The notes beneath the pieces were generated by a model. That model ran no database searches. It was not told where the DNA came from and saw only the letters and a list, made by a program, of their open reading frames with translations. 64,000 bases of DNA from Lachnospiraceae bacterium (GTDB lineage: Bacteria > Bacillota > Clostridia > Lachnospirales > Lachnospiraceae), in NCBI GenBank assembly GCA_900752065.1, contig CAADTT010000052.1, positions 1 through 64,000 on the forward strand. Direction: 5' to 3'. The position numbers and the translations under genes are program-made. This document shows, piece by piece, positions 34,797-44,200 of this stretch; the first letter of the stretch is position 1; each line of letters starts with the position of its first letter.

Positions 34797-35990
34797 TTAT
34801 GCCAGGCTCTTCTCCAGCTTTTCTATCATTTCATCAATATGCTCTTTTTGGATCACAAGAGGCGGAACCAGCCGGAGCACATCGCTTCCGGCAGAAATCA
34901 CGATCAGCCCGTTTTCCAGTCCTTTTTTTACAACTTCGCCCACAGGCCGTCCGCTCACCACCAGTCCCTGCATAAAGCCTTTTCCTCTCCTGGCCGTCAG
35001 GCAGTCGTATTTCTCCGTCAAAGCATCCAGCTTTTCTTCAAGATAGGGAGTCAGCTCACGCACATGCTCTGCGATCTTATCCTTTTCAAATATATCCAGA
35101 ACTGCTGTAACTGCCCGGCACGCCAGCGGGTTTCCGCCGTAGGTGGTGCCGTGGTCTCCGGGAACGAGGGATGCCTTTGCCGTCTTCTCATTCAGCACAA
35201 AAGCGCCCACAGGCACACCGCATCCCAGAGCCTTCGCACAGGTCATAATATCTGGCTTAACGCCGTACTCCTGCCATGCGAACATGCTCCCGGTCCTTCC
35301 CATGCCGCACTGGATCTCATCGAGGATCAGAAGGATATCCTTCTCCTCACAAATGGCCTTCACTCCCTCCAGAAAAGCCTTCTCTGCCGGATAGATACCT
35401 CCCTCTCCCTGAACCGTCTCCATAATGATCGCACAGGTCTTATCGCTGATCTGAGCCTTCACGCTTTCCAGATCATTGAAATCTGCAAATTTCACACCGC
35501 CCATCAGAGGCTTAAATGCTTCCTGATAATGGGGATTTCCCGTGACAGAAAGAGCGCCTACGCTTCTCCCGTGGAAGGAGTGGTTCATGGCAATGATCTC
35601 GTGATCCGTGTTTCCGTCCTTCAGCCAGGCATATTTTCTCGCCGCTTTGATCGCACCCTCGATGGCTTCCGTACCGCTGTTCGTAAAAAATACCTTCGAC
35701 ATGCCGCTCACCCGGGCCAGCTTCTCAGCCGCCTCCCCCATCGGCACGTTATAAAACAGATTAGACGTATGGATCAAATGGTCCACCTGATCTTTCAGCT
35801 CCTCATCATATCCGGGATAATGATAACCCAGTCCGAACACGGCGATCCCTGCTGCGAAATCCAGGTATTTCTTTCCATCCGTGTCATAGAGGTACACACC
35901 CTCGCCCTTTTCCAGAACGATTGGAAAACGGTTATATGTGTGCAGGACATTCTGTTCCGACTGCTCCATATACTCATGCATTGGTTTCAT
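34797..35990 (-). CDS. argD: Acetylornithine aminotransferase
   Basis: 397 aa from the ATG at 35990 (GAGGAGGAG site), overlapping argB by 17 bp. Class III PLP aminotransferase: [50 protein letters not shown] (PLP-binding Asp) and [14 protein letters not shown] (Schiff-base lysine near 250). It converts N-acetylglutamate semialdehyde to N-acetylornithine. Last gene of argCJBD. Confidence 0.95.
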   Translation of the reverse strand: MKPMHEYMEQSEQNVLHTYNRFPIVLEKGEGVYLYDTDGKKYLDFAAGIAVFGLGYHYPGYDEELKDQVDHLIHTSNLFYNVPMGEAAEKLARVSGMSKVFFTNSGTEAIEGAIKAARKYAWLKDGNTDHEIIAMNHSFHGRSVGALSVTGNPHYQEAFKPLMGGVKFADFNDLESVKAQISDKTCAIIMETVQGEGGIYPAEKAFLEGVKAICEEKDILLILDEIQCGMGRTGSMFAWQEYGVKPDIMTCAKALGCGVPVGAFVLNEKTAKASLVPGDHGTTYGGNPLACRAVTAVLDIFEKDKIAEHVRELTPYLEEKLDALTEKYDCLTARRGKGFMQGLVVSGRPVGEVVKKGLENGLIVISAGSDVLRLVPPLVIQKEHIDEMIEKLEKSLA

Positions 35991-36873
35991 AATAACGCTC
36001 CTCCTCATCTCCTATGATCGCTGTTCCCACACCGCGGTTGGTAAAGAACTCCAGCAACAGACAGTGGGAAATCCGTCCGTCCAGGATATGGACTCTGGAA
36101 ACCCCGGAATTGATCGCATCGATGCAGTTTTGAATCTTCGGCAGCATACCGCCGCCCACATTTCCGCTGGCCAGCAGTTCCTCCGCCTCCTTCACCGTCA
36201 GCTCGGAGATCAGACTGGATTTGTCCAGAGGATCCCGGTAAACTCCTTCGATATCCGTCAGGAACGCCAGCTTTTCCGCTCCCACTGCCGTGGCAATGGC
36301 ACAGGCCGCATCGTCCGCATTGATATTAAAGGAGTGATAATTGTCATCGGAACCGATGGGACAGATTACCGGAACGATATCATTGTCCAGCATGGTATTT
36401 AAAAGCTCCGCATTGACCTGCTTTACTTCTCCCACATATCCGATATCCTGTCCGCCGGAAAACTTTTTATCCACCCGCAGGACGGAACCGTCCTTCCCGC
36501 AGATTCCCACAGCGTGAACACCCACCTTTTCCATCATGGAAGCCAGACCCTTATTGATCCTGTTCAGCACCATTTCTGCTACTTCCATCGTTTCCTTGTC
36601 TGTCACACGCAGGCCGTTGACAAAATTTGTCTCGATTCCCAGCCGTTTCGTCCATTTGGTGATCTCCTTTCCGCCTCCGTGAACGATGATCGGCCGGAAA
36701 CCCACCAGCTTTAAGAGGGCCACGTCACGGATCACGCTTTTTTTCAGCTCATGATCCACCATAGCGCTTCCGCCGTACTTTACTACGATCGTCTTTCCAT
36801 GAAATCTCTGTATGTAAGGTAACGCTTCGATTAAGACATTGGCTTTTTGCAGCCAGTTTTCCATTGTTTCCAT
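35974..36873 (-). CDS. argB: Acetylglutamate kinase
   Basis: 299 aa, amino-acid kinase fold: [27 protein letters not shown]-type segment and [20 protein letters not shown]. It phosphorylates N-acetylglutamate. The N-terminal extension (about 1-25, [20 protein letters not shown]) is typical of arginine-inhibited hexameric kinases, so feedback inhibition is likely. AGAAGGAGAAAG site before the ATG. Confidence 0.96.
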   Translation of the reverse strand: METMENWLQKANVLIEALPYIQRFHGKTIVVKYGGSAMVDHELKKSVIRDVALLKLVGFRPIIVHGGGKEITKWTKRLGIETNFVNGLRVTDKETMEVAEMVLNRINKGLASMMEKVGVHAVGICGKDGSVLRVDKKFSGGQDIGYVGEVKQVNAELLNTMLDNDIVPVICPIGSDDNYHSFNINADDAACAIATAVGAEKLAFLTDIEGVYRDPLDKSSLISELTVKEAEELLASGNVGGGMLPKIQNCIDAINSGVSRVHILDGRISHCLLLEFFTNRGVGTAIIGDEEERYYETNA

Positions 36874-36914
36874 ATCTTTCTCCTTCTATCTGTAAACAAA
36901 ATCACTCTTCTGTT

Positions 36915-36934
36915 CCCCGCAGCTTGCTGCGGGG
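36915..36934. repeat. Intercistronic hairpin between argJ and argB
   Basis: CCCCGCAGCTTGCTGCGGGG is a 20-bp perfect palindrome without a T-run, 40 bp before argB. It is probably an mRNA processing or stability hairpin, not a terminator. Confidence 0.6.
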
Positions 36935-36973
36935 TATCTGACTAAGATCGCCTGGGCAGTTCTGTGCGCCTGC

Positions 36974-38194
36974 TCAGGAGCGGTAGTCTGCATTGATCGA
37001 GACGTATTCATGGGTCAGGTCACAGCCCCAGGCCGTTGCCGAGGCATCGCCCATCTTCACATCCGCGATCGCTGTGACAGTCCGCTCTGAAAGGATTTTC
37101 GTCGCTTCTTCTTCGCTGTAGCCTGTCGAAACACCATCCTCTATGATCTTTAATTTTCCAGCCGCACTTTCAAAATACAGATCTACCTTTTCCGGATCGA
37201 AAGAAGCGCCGGAATATCCCATCGCGCAGAGGATTCTTCCCCAGTTGGCATCATGCCCGTAGATCGCTGCCTTTGTCAGATTCGAGGTAACGATAGATTT
37301 GCTTAAAATCACCGCCTGCTCCTTCGACTCTGCACCCACGACCTTCACTTCAAAGAGAGCCGTCGCCCCCTCCCCGTCGCCGGCCATTTTCTTTGCCAGC
37401 TCGGTATTCACATAATTCAGCGCCTCCACGAATACTCTGTAATCCTCATTTTCCTCTGTGATCTTGGGATTCCCCGCCATGCCGTTTGCCAGAAGCAGCA
37501 CGGTGTCATTGGTGGAGGTATCCCCGTCCACGGAGATCATATTGTAGGTATCCTTTATGTCCTCGCTCAAAGCCTTCTGAAGCATTTCTTTCGAAATCGC
37601 CGCATCCGTCGTGACAAAGCTCAGCATCGTACACATATTCGGATGGATCATTCCCGCACCCTTACACATGCCTCCAAGCGTAACCGTCCTGCCGCCAAGC
37701 TCAATCTGCACTGCCGCTTCCTTTTTCACGGTATCTGTCGTCATGATTGCCTCGGCTGCCATACTCCCGGCCTCTTTTGTACCGGAGAGCAGCGGTAACA
37801 TCGTCTCAATTCCCGCTTTGATCGTATCAATGGGGATCTGCTTTCCGATCACTCCCGTAGAAGCCACCAGCACCTCCGTTTCCTCTATCCCCAAAAGTTC
37901 TGCTGCCTTCCCGGCCGTCTCCCGGCAGTAGCCGTATCCTTCTTCCCCTGTACATGCATTTGCCACTCCGCTGTTTACCACCACAGCCTGCGCCGCCGGG
38001 TAATGATAGACAAGATTCTGATCCCACTTTACAGGAGCCGCCTTTACCACATTTGTCGTAAAGGTTCCTGCCGCTGCGCAGGGAATGTCACTGGCGATCA
38101 TCGCCATATCCTTTCTGTCCTTTTTAATTCCTGCGTGGATCCCGACCGCCCGGAATCCTTTCGCTGCGGTCACACCGCCCTCTATGATCTGCAT
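36974..38194 (-). CDS. argJ: Bifunctional ornithine acetyltransferase / N-acetylglutamate synthase
   Basis: 406 aa from the ATG at 38194 (GAGGAGG site). ArgJ family: GGVTAAKGFRAVGIHAGIK at the N terminus, KGAGMIHPNMCTMLSF with the autocleavage site just before the nucleophilic Thr (near 184), and TSNLTKAAIYGHDANWGRI near the C terminus. It recycles the acetyl group from acetylornithine to glutamate, so no argA/argE is needed. The 138-bp gap after argC holds small G/C-rich hairpins but no promoter was seen. Confidence 0.95.
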   Translation of the reverse strand: MQIIEGGVTAAKGFRAVGIHAGIKKDRKDMAMIASDIPCAAAGTFTTNVVKAAPVKWDQNLVYHYPAAQAVVVNSGVANACTGEEGYGYCRETAGKAAELLGIEETEVLVASTGVIGKQIPIDTIKAGIETMLPLLSGTKEAGSMAAEAIMTTDTVKKEAAVQIELGGRTVTLGGMCKGAGMIHPNMCTMLSFVTTDAAISKEMLQKALSEDIKDTYNMISVDGDTSTNDTVLLLANGMAGNPKITEENEDYRVFVEALNYVNTELAKKMAGDGEGATALFEVKVVGAESKEQAVILSKSIVTSNLTKAAIYGHDANWGRILCAMGYSGASFDPEKVDLYFESAAGKLKIIEDGVSTGYSEEEATKILSERTVTAIADVKMGDASATAWGCDLTHEYVSINADYRS

Positions 38195-38332
38195 AATTTT
38201 CCTCCTCTTTTCCATTCTTTGCTCTGCGTACCTGCGCTTCTGGTTCAGAAGCCTCCTGACCATTCAAGTATCCCGAGCCTGGCTTCATCTGCCTGCTTTG
38301 CAGGAGCGCCCGCGTTTCTGAGTCCTCCGTCC

Positions 38333-39370
38333 CTACGGGAACATGGGCACCTGACAGAGTCCCAGCGTCTCCTCAAACCCGAACATCAGATTCATATTCT
38401 GTACAGCCTGTCCTGCCGCGCCTTTGACCAGATTATCCATAGCGCCCATCACAATAATGCGTTTGGTACGTGGATCGATCTTGAAATTCACATCCACAAA
38501 ATTGCTGCCCTCTACCCATTTCGTCTGCGGACACACATCTTTGTCCAGAACCCTGACAAATTTTTCTTTATCATAATACTTATCATAAGCAGCCTTTACT
38601 TCCTCATAAGTCACTTCTTTTTTCAGAGACGCGTACGCTGTCACCAAAATCCCCCTGTTCATAGGCGCCAGATGCGGTGTAAAGTTAATCGTCACTTTTT
38701 CTCCTGCCGCATAGCCCAACTGCTCCTCGATCTCCGGCGTGTGCCTGTGGGTCGCTACACCGTAAGCCTTCATATTTTCATTTACTTCACAGTAAAGATT
38801 GTCGATCTTCGCTCCTCTTCCCGCACCGGAGGTTCCCGATTTCGCATCGATAATGACGGTATTGGCATCGATCAGCCCTTCCTTTACCAGCGGATAGAGG
38901 GACAGTGTACTGCAGGTGGGATAACATCCAGGATTTGCTACCAGACGCGCTTTCTTTACCGCCTCCCTGTTAATCTCGCAGAGACCGTAAACCGCTTCCC
39001 CGATAAACTGCGGCGACTTATGTTCCAGCTTATACCACGCCTCATAAGTTTTTACATCCTTAATGCGGAAATCCGCACTCAGGTCGATGATCTTCGTCTT
39101 TGAAAGGATCTCCTCATTTACCATGGAAGCACAAAATCCCTGGGGCGTCGCTGTAAAGATCACATCCACCTGCTTCGCCAGTTCCTCCATATTATCATCC
39201 AGACAGGTATCCTCCACGATCTGAAACATGTTCTGAAATACCTGATAATACTTCTTATCTATATAGCTTCTTGAGCCGTACCAGACGATTTCCGCTTCCG
39301 GATGTCCCATCAGAAGCCTCACCAGCTCCCCGCCCGCATATCCTGTCGCTCCTATAATTCCTGCTTTCAT
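38333..39370 (-). CDS. argC: N-acetyl-gamma-glutamyl-phosphate reductase
   Basis: 345 aa from the ATG at 39370 (AAAGGAG site). NADP Rossmann motif IIGATGYAGGELVRLL, catalytic Cys in VANPGCYPTC (near 149), SGTSGAGRGAK and HTPEIEEQL, HLAPMNRGI. First gene of argCJBD. Its promoter region carries two ARG-box-like palindromes about 150-175 bp upstream of the start. Confidence 0.95.
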   Translation of the reverse strand: MKAGIIGATGYAGGELVRLLMGHPEAEIVWYGSRSYIDKKYYQVFQNMFQIVEDTCLDDNMEELAKQVDVIFTATPQGFCASMVNEEILSKTKIIDLSADFRIKDVKTYEAWYKLEHKSPQFIGEAVYGLCEINREAVKKARLVANPGCYPTCSTLSLYPLVKEGLIDANTVIIDAKSGTSGAGRGAKIDNLYCEVNENMKAYGVATHRHTPEIEEQLGYAAGEKVTINFTPHLAPMNRGILVTAYASLKKEVTYEEVKAAYDKYYDKEKFVRVLDKDVCPQTKWVEGSNFVDVNFKIDPRTKRIIVMGAMDNLVKGAAGQAVQNMNLMFGFEETLGLCQVPMFP

Positions 39371-39512
39371 TTTTTCTGTCACTCCTTTTTTCACCATTCT
39401 GTTTCACGGCTCCAAAGCTGTCTTTTCTCTCCGCCGAACCGCTTCCTGCGTTCTTTTTATCATAATACAATCCACTATTGAAGTAAAGTTTTTTTAGGCT
39501 TTTCTCCTTGCT

Positions 39513-39526
39513 TGCATAATTATACA
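39513..39526. promoter_or_regulatory. ARG-box-like palindrome at the argC -10
   Basis: TGCATAATTATACA, a near-perfect dyad (12 of 14 bases symmetrical) resembling the ArgR half-site pattern TGnATnnnnATnCA. It covers the argC -10 element. ArgR is encoded at 63146-63598. Confidence 0.65.
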
Positions 39527-39547
39527 TCGTATATGCATAATATTCAA
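39519..39547 (-). promoter_or_regulatory. Promoter of argCJBD
   Basis: Read leftward: TTGAAT (39547-39542), 17-nt spacer, TATAAT (39524-39519). Both hexamers lie inside ARG-box-like sequences. Confidence 0.8.
39534..39546. promoter_or_regulatory. ARG-box-like palindrome at the argC -35
   Basis: TGCATAATATTCA, spaced about two helical turns from the neighbouring box, overlaps the argC -35. Arrays of two boxes are usual for ArgR hexamers. Confidence 0.55.
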
Positions 39548-39671
39548 CCCTAATTTTACTTTACGTCCTTTTTTCATGGTGTTTTCTCCTTTTCTTTCAA
39601 TCAGCGCCGCCCTTCACCGCAGACACAAGGATCCATGAATTCCTCTCCTTTCTGCTTTATCCGGTATTGAA

Positions 39672-39685
39672 TGTATTTTTATTCA
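39672..39685. promoter_or_regulatory. ARG-box-like palindrome upstream of argG
   Basis: TGTATTTTTATTCA, 19 bp before the argG -35 box. A further related sequence, TTGCATAATAATATC, overlaps the -35 itself (39704-39718). Confidence 0.6.
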
Positions 39686-39703
39686 CAGATTTGAAATTTA
39701 TGC

Positions 39704-39732
39704 TTGCATAATAATATCGATTGTTGTATAGT
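39704..39732 (+). promoter_or_regulatory. Promoter of argG
   Basis: TTGCAT (39704-39709), 17-nt spacer, TATAGT (39727-39732). The leader is about 75 nt. The 444-bp divergent argC-argG gap is explained by the two promoters and the ARG-box-like sites; no small gene was seen. Confidence 0.75.
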
Positions 39733-39814
39733 AGGGAAAGAAAATTTATATCACTGTAAAAAAGAAATTTCAATTCATTACAGGAAAGATCCATAGTAAG
39801 AGGAGGACATACTT

Positions 39815-41044
39815 ATGAAAGAAAAAGTTGTTTTGGCGTATTCCGGCGGTCTGGATACCACAGCCATCATCCCATGGCTGAAGGAGAAATTTGGCTATGA
39901 AGTTATCTGCTGCTGCGTAGACTGCGGGCAGGGAAATGAGCTGGACGGTCTTGACGAACGTGCAAAGCTCTCGGGCGCTTCCAAATTATATATTGAAAAT
40001 ATTGTTGATGAATTCTGCGACGACTACATCATGCCCTGTGTAAAAGCAGGCGCTGTCTATGAAAACAAATACCTTCTGGGAACCTCTATGGCCCGTCCGG
40101 TCATCGCTAAGAAGCTGGTAGAAATCGCACGGAAGGAGGGCGCTTCCGCTATCTGCCACGGCGCTACCGGAAAAGGAAACGACCAGATTCGTTTTGAGCT
40201 CAGCATCAAAGCCCTGGCTCCTGATATCAAGATCATTGCTCCCTGGCGTATGACAGACGTATGGACCATGCAGTCCCGTGAGGATGAGATCGACTTCTGC
40301 AAGCAGCACGGCATCGACCTTCCTTTCGCTGCGGACTCCAGCTACAGCCGCGACCGCAACCTGTGGCACATCAGCCATGAGGGGCTGGAACTGGAAGAGC
40401 CGGAAAATGAACCGAACTACGATCATCTTCTGGTACTTGGCGTATCTCCGGAAAAAGCACCGGATGAGGGTGAGTACGTGACCATGACCTTTGAAAAGGG
40501 TATCCCCACCAGCATCAACGGCGTGAAAATGAAAGTATCGGAAATCATCACGAAGCTGAACGAACTTGGCGGAAAGCACGGCATCGGCATTATTGATATT
40601 GTCGAAAACCGCGTGGTAGGTATGAAGTCCCGCGGCGTTTATGAGACACCGGGCGGAACGATTCTGATGGAAGCCCACAAGCAACTTGAGGAGCTGGTAC
40701 TCGACCGGGCTACCATGGAAACGAAAAAAGATATGGGAAATAAATTTGCCCAGATCGTATACGAGGGAAAATGGTTCACTCCGCTGCGCGAAGCGATTCA
40801 GGCATTTGTTGACGTCACTCAGGAGTATGTGACTGGAGAAGTAAAGTTTAAGCTGTACAAAGGAAACATCATCAAAGCCGGCACAACCTCTCCTTACAGC
40901 CTTTACAATGAATCTCTGGCAAGCTTCACCACCGGAGATCTGTATGATCATCACGATGCAAGCGGCTTTATCACGCTGTTCGGTCTTCCGCTGAAGGTTC
41001 GTGCGATGAAGATGGCAGAGTTGAAAGAAAATAACCAGAAATAA
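39815..41044 (+). CDS. argG: Argininosuccinate synthase
   Basis: 409 aa. ATP pyrophosphatase motif AYSGGLDTT at residues 8-16, [13 protein letters not shown] and [17 protein letters not shown]. It joins citrulline and aspartate. The start has an AAGAGGAGG site. No argH or argF is in the window. It is divergent from argCJBD with shared candidate ArgR control, and a strong terminator follows. Confidence 0.96.
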   Translation: MKEKVVLAYSGGLDTTAIIPWLKEKFGYEVICCCVDCGQGNELDGLDERAKLSGASKLYIENIVDEFCDDYIMPCVKAGAVYENKYLLGTSMARPVIAKKLVEIARKEGASAICHGATGKGNDQIRFELSIKALAPDIKIIAPWRMTDVWTMQSREDEIDFCKQHGIDLPFAADSSYSRDRNLWHISHEGLELEEPENEPNYDHLLVLGVSPEKAPDEGEYVTMTFEKGIPTSINGVKMKVSEIITKLNELGGKHGIGIIDIVENRVVGMKSRGVYETPGGTILMEAHKQLEELVLDRATMETKKDMGNKFAQIVYEGKWFTPLREAIQAFVDVTQEYVTGEVKFKLYKGNIIKAGTTSPYSLYNESLASFTTGDLYDHHDASGFITLFGLPLKVRAMKMAELKENNQK

Positions 41045-41072
41045 GAGATTTTATATACTTGGGAACAAAATG

Positions 41073-41117
41073 AGAGCCGGGAAAATTGCTTATGGCAATT
41101 TCCCGGCTCTTATTTTC
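41073..41117 (+). terminator. Terminator after argG
   Basis: AGAGCCGGGAAAATTGC pairs with GCAATTTCCCGGCTCT (one mismatch, 5-nt loop) followed by TATTTTC. Confidence 0.88.
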
Positions 41118-41178
41118 TATATGACTGAAATCGTATGGCATCTTCTGACCTCAACATCACTTATTTGACATTATAACA

Positions 41179-41201
41179 GGCGGCAGCTCAACGCTGCCGC
41201 C
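41179..41201 (-). terminator. Hairpin after the first GH2 gene
   Basis: GGCGGCAG...CTGCCGCC, 8-bp stem, 20 bp after the stop read leftward; the following bases (TGTTATAATG) make a weak T-run. Confidence 0.6.
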
Positions 41202-41221
41202 CAAATCACTGTCTCCAGTAA

Positions 41222-44200
41222 TTATTTAACGTTTGCTTTCTTACTGATACCAGACTTTGTCAGGCTCTTCTTAAATTTCGCAAAAGTTTTCTTATTCTTT
41301 TTCAGGCTCTTCGGAACCTTAACGGTCATCTTAGAGGAAGTTTTCTTAAATGCTCCGCTCTTGATCGTCTTTACAGCCGTACCCTTGAAGGTAACCTTGC
41401 TCAGCTTCTTGCATCCGTAGAATGCTTTGCTCTCGATCGTCGTAACATTCTTTCCGATCGTTACGGATTTCAGCTTCGTATAACCCTTGAATGCATTCTT
41501 TCCAATCTGAACAACCTTGCAGCTCACGCCATTCACCTTAACGGTATTCGGAACCTTAACTGTTGTTGCTTTCTTGTTTGTTCCCTTTGTGATGGCCACT
41601 GTCTTGGCGTTTGCATCCAGGACCTTGAACTGCATCTTATTGGCAGTTGTTGTGTCTCCTGCCTTGATGGTTGGTGTCGGTGTTGGTGTCGGACCCGGTA
41701 ATGGATCAGGAATCGGCTTCAGATCAGGAACCGAGTTCGATTTCGCTTTCAGTTCTGCCTGTGCTTTTGCAAGCGCCTTTACATATTCCTCCAGCTTTGC
41801 ACTCGAAATCAGATCGATCACTTTTTCCAATTCTGCAATCACCTTCTGAAGCGCCTGATAAGATTCCGCTGTATAAGCCGTTCCATCAACTGCTTTTGCA
41901 GCCTGTATCTTGGTAAGCGCAGCAGACTTCGCGGATTCGGTAGCCGGACTCTTTAACGCAATCTGATAAGATTTTGTCGTAGTTCCGTCTTCCGATGTAC
42001 TTAAAATTGTCACGCCGCCCTTTCCGTCCGGTATGATCGTAGCTGCCGCATTATTTTCATTAGCCAGCACCATATCTGCCAGAGAGTCAGCTTCTACCGT
42101 AAGCTTCTCGCCCTCTTTCATGTTCGTGTAATCTTTGCCGCCGATCGTAACTTTACCCAGATCCGCCGAGCTGTTTGCCTGATAGGTGTAGCTGGTTCCC
42201 ATGACTTCAATTTCGTTCAGACCAATAAATGTCCCTGCTGCACATTCGAAGGTAACACGAATCGCAATCGGATTAATATCCTCTTCCAGCTCATAGTGGC
42301 GTCCTACCGTATAAATGCTGTTGAGACCTGTAATTTCCGTAGGATTGCTGTATTTGATCTCCTGCCAGGTATCAGAAACGATCTCGTTTTTATCACCATC
42401 CCAACTGCTGCTCTTCGTATATTCAAATTTTACGCTTGTCGGTATCGCAGCACCCAAACTCTCATTGACGAAGAAAAGGTTAATCGCATTTGCCGTAGTC
42501 ACTGTTGCCCAGTCCATCGTAATAACTGCAGAATATGCGCTTGTGCTTTGTCTCTTGTTATAGGTCGACCAACGGCTTTCACTCTTTCCGCTATCCACTC
42601 TGCTTTCATCAATAAGAGACTTAACATTGTCCGAATACGTCTGATCTTCTGTCAGGTGCAGAGCTGCAGGAGCCTTATTCTCAGAAGCGCCCGGAACCGC
42701 AGTCGCCACACGGATCGTAGCCGTTGCCGGGAATGTAGAACCCAATGCATTCACGGTTCCTGAAATCTTCACTACGCTTTCCGTCTTTGCAAAACTGTTT
42801 TCCGTAATACCTGCCAGATTCCAGGTTACCGGGAACTCTTCAAAAGCGGTTCCATCAGCATAATAGGTCATCAATGTGCCCGGAAGCGTCGGCATAACAC
42901 CGGGGCGGGTGATACCTGCATAGGCAGCCGCACTTGCGATTGGTCTGTATACATGTACCGTAATAGATAAGCTTACTCTGCTGTCTCCATCCGGAATACT
43001 TCCGGTAACTGTAAACAATCCTTCGTTCTTTAACTGTGCCTTATCATAGGCATTCCACTTAACCGCAGCTTTTCCTTTCGTTCCGTCTGTATAGGATACG
43101 GAAAGCGTTGACGGGAGCGGGATCTCACTGATTCCTGCCGGCACATAGCAGTGTTCGGCAACAAAATAGGAATCCAGAAGTTTTTCTGTCGTAGTAGCTG
43201 CTGATTTCGTTGTTATGGAAACTGTTTCCCCTGCCATTCCATCAGAAGAAACATTTACTTTAATATTTCCTGCTTTCGTGGTTGAACGCACGATTGCAAG
43301 CGCTTTGCCCGCATAAGCCTTGATGTGGGCACTGGTCTCACTGTCGATCACAGACGCCTGCTGATATTTATCCACTGTTGCCTGATCGCCGTTGTCCACG
43401 CCCATGATCACGCCATTGCCTTCCAGAGTGAACTGAATCGTAGGATTTGCTGTCGTATCCAGATTTCCATCCGCATCTGTTACATCTACCGAAATGTATG
43501 CCAGGCTGCTGCCGTCTGCCAGGATTTCAGTCTTATCCTGACTTACTTCCAGCCTGGAAGCTGCTCCCGGCGTCGTCACAGAAGTTTTTCCGCTGCAGCT
43601 TGATGTGATTTCATTGCCGCTCGCATCGTATGCGCGTGCTGAAATCGTTCCGTCTGCAAATGTCACATTAAATACAGAATACAGAGACGTGGCATTTGTT
43701 CCAGAAGACGTCTGGCAGAGACTCGCATCGTTGCTCTGTGTGGTGTATGTCATGTAATGATGTCCGGCGGACGTAGTATTCTGTGTTCCTGTTGCAGTAC
43801 CGATCAATTTGCCGTCGCGGTACAATTCTACCTTTGCCGCATTGGAATATACCCATACCGGGGTCTTTCCATTGTTGTTCATCATATTGTCGCTGTCCCA
43901 TGCCGTAACCAGATGCAGGGTATTGGCATCCTGGTTCCACTGGCTGCGGTATAAATAGAAATTGTCTTTCTCAAATCCGGTTGTCTCTACAATACCGAAG
44001 TAACTGCTGTTTGGCGCTGCTCCCAGTCCGGAAGAACTTCCGCCTGCCCCGGTGCCATTCCACGGGGTCGGCTCACCGATATAATCAAATCCGGTCCATA
44101 CGCACTCACCGGCAAGATAATCCCTGGTAAGAACAGTCCACATGGAATCATGCGCAGTCTTCCCCCATCCTACGCAGGAGGTATCATAGGATGTCAGATG

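Noticed and set aside
36915..36934. G/C palindrome between argJ and argB as a terminator
   Set aside because: There is no T-run on either strand, and argB and argD depend on the upstream promoter.
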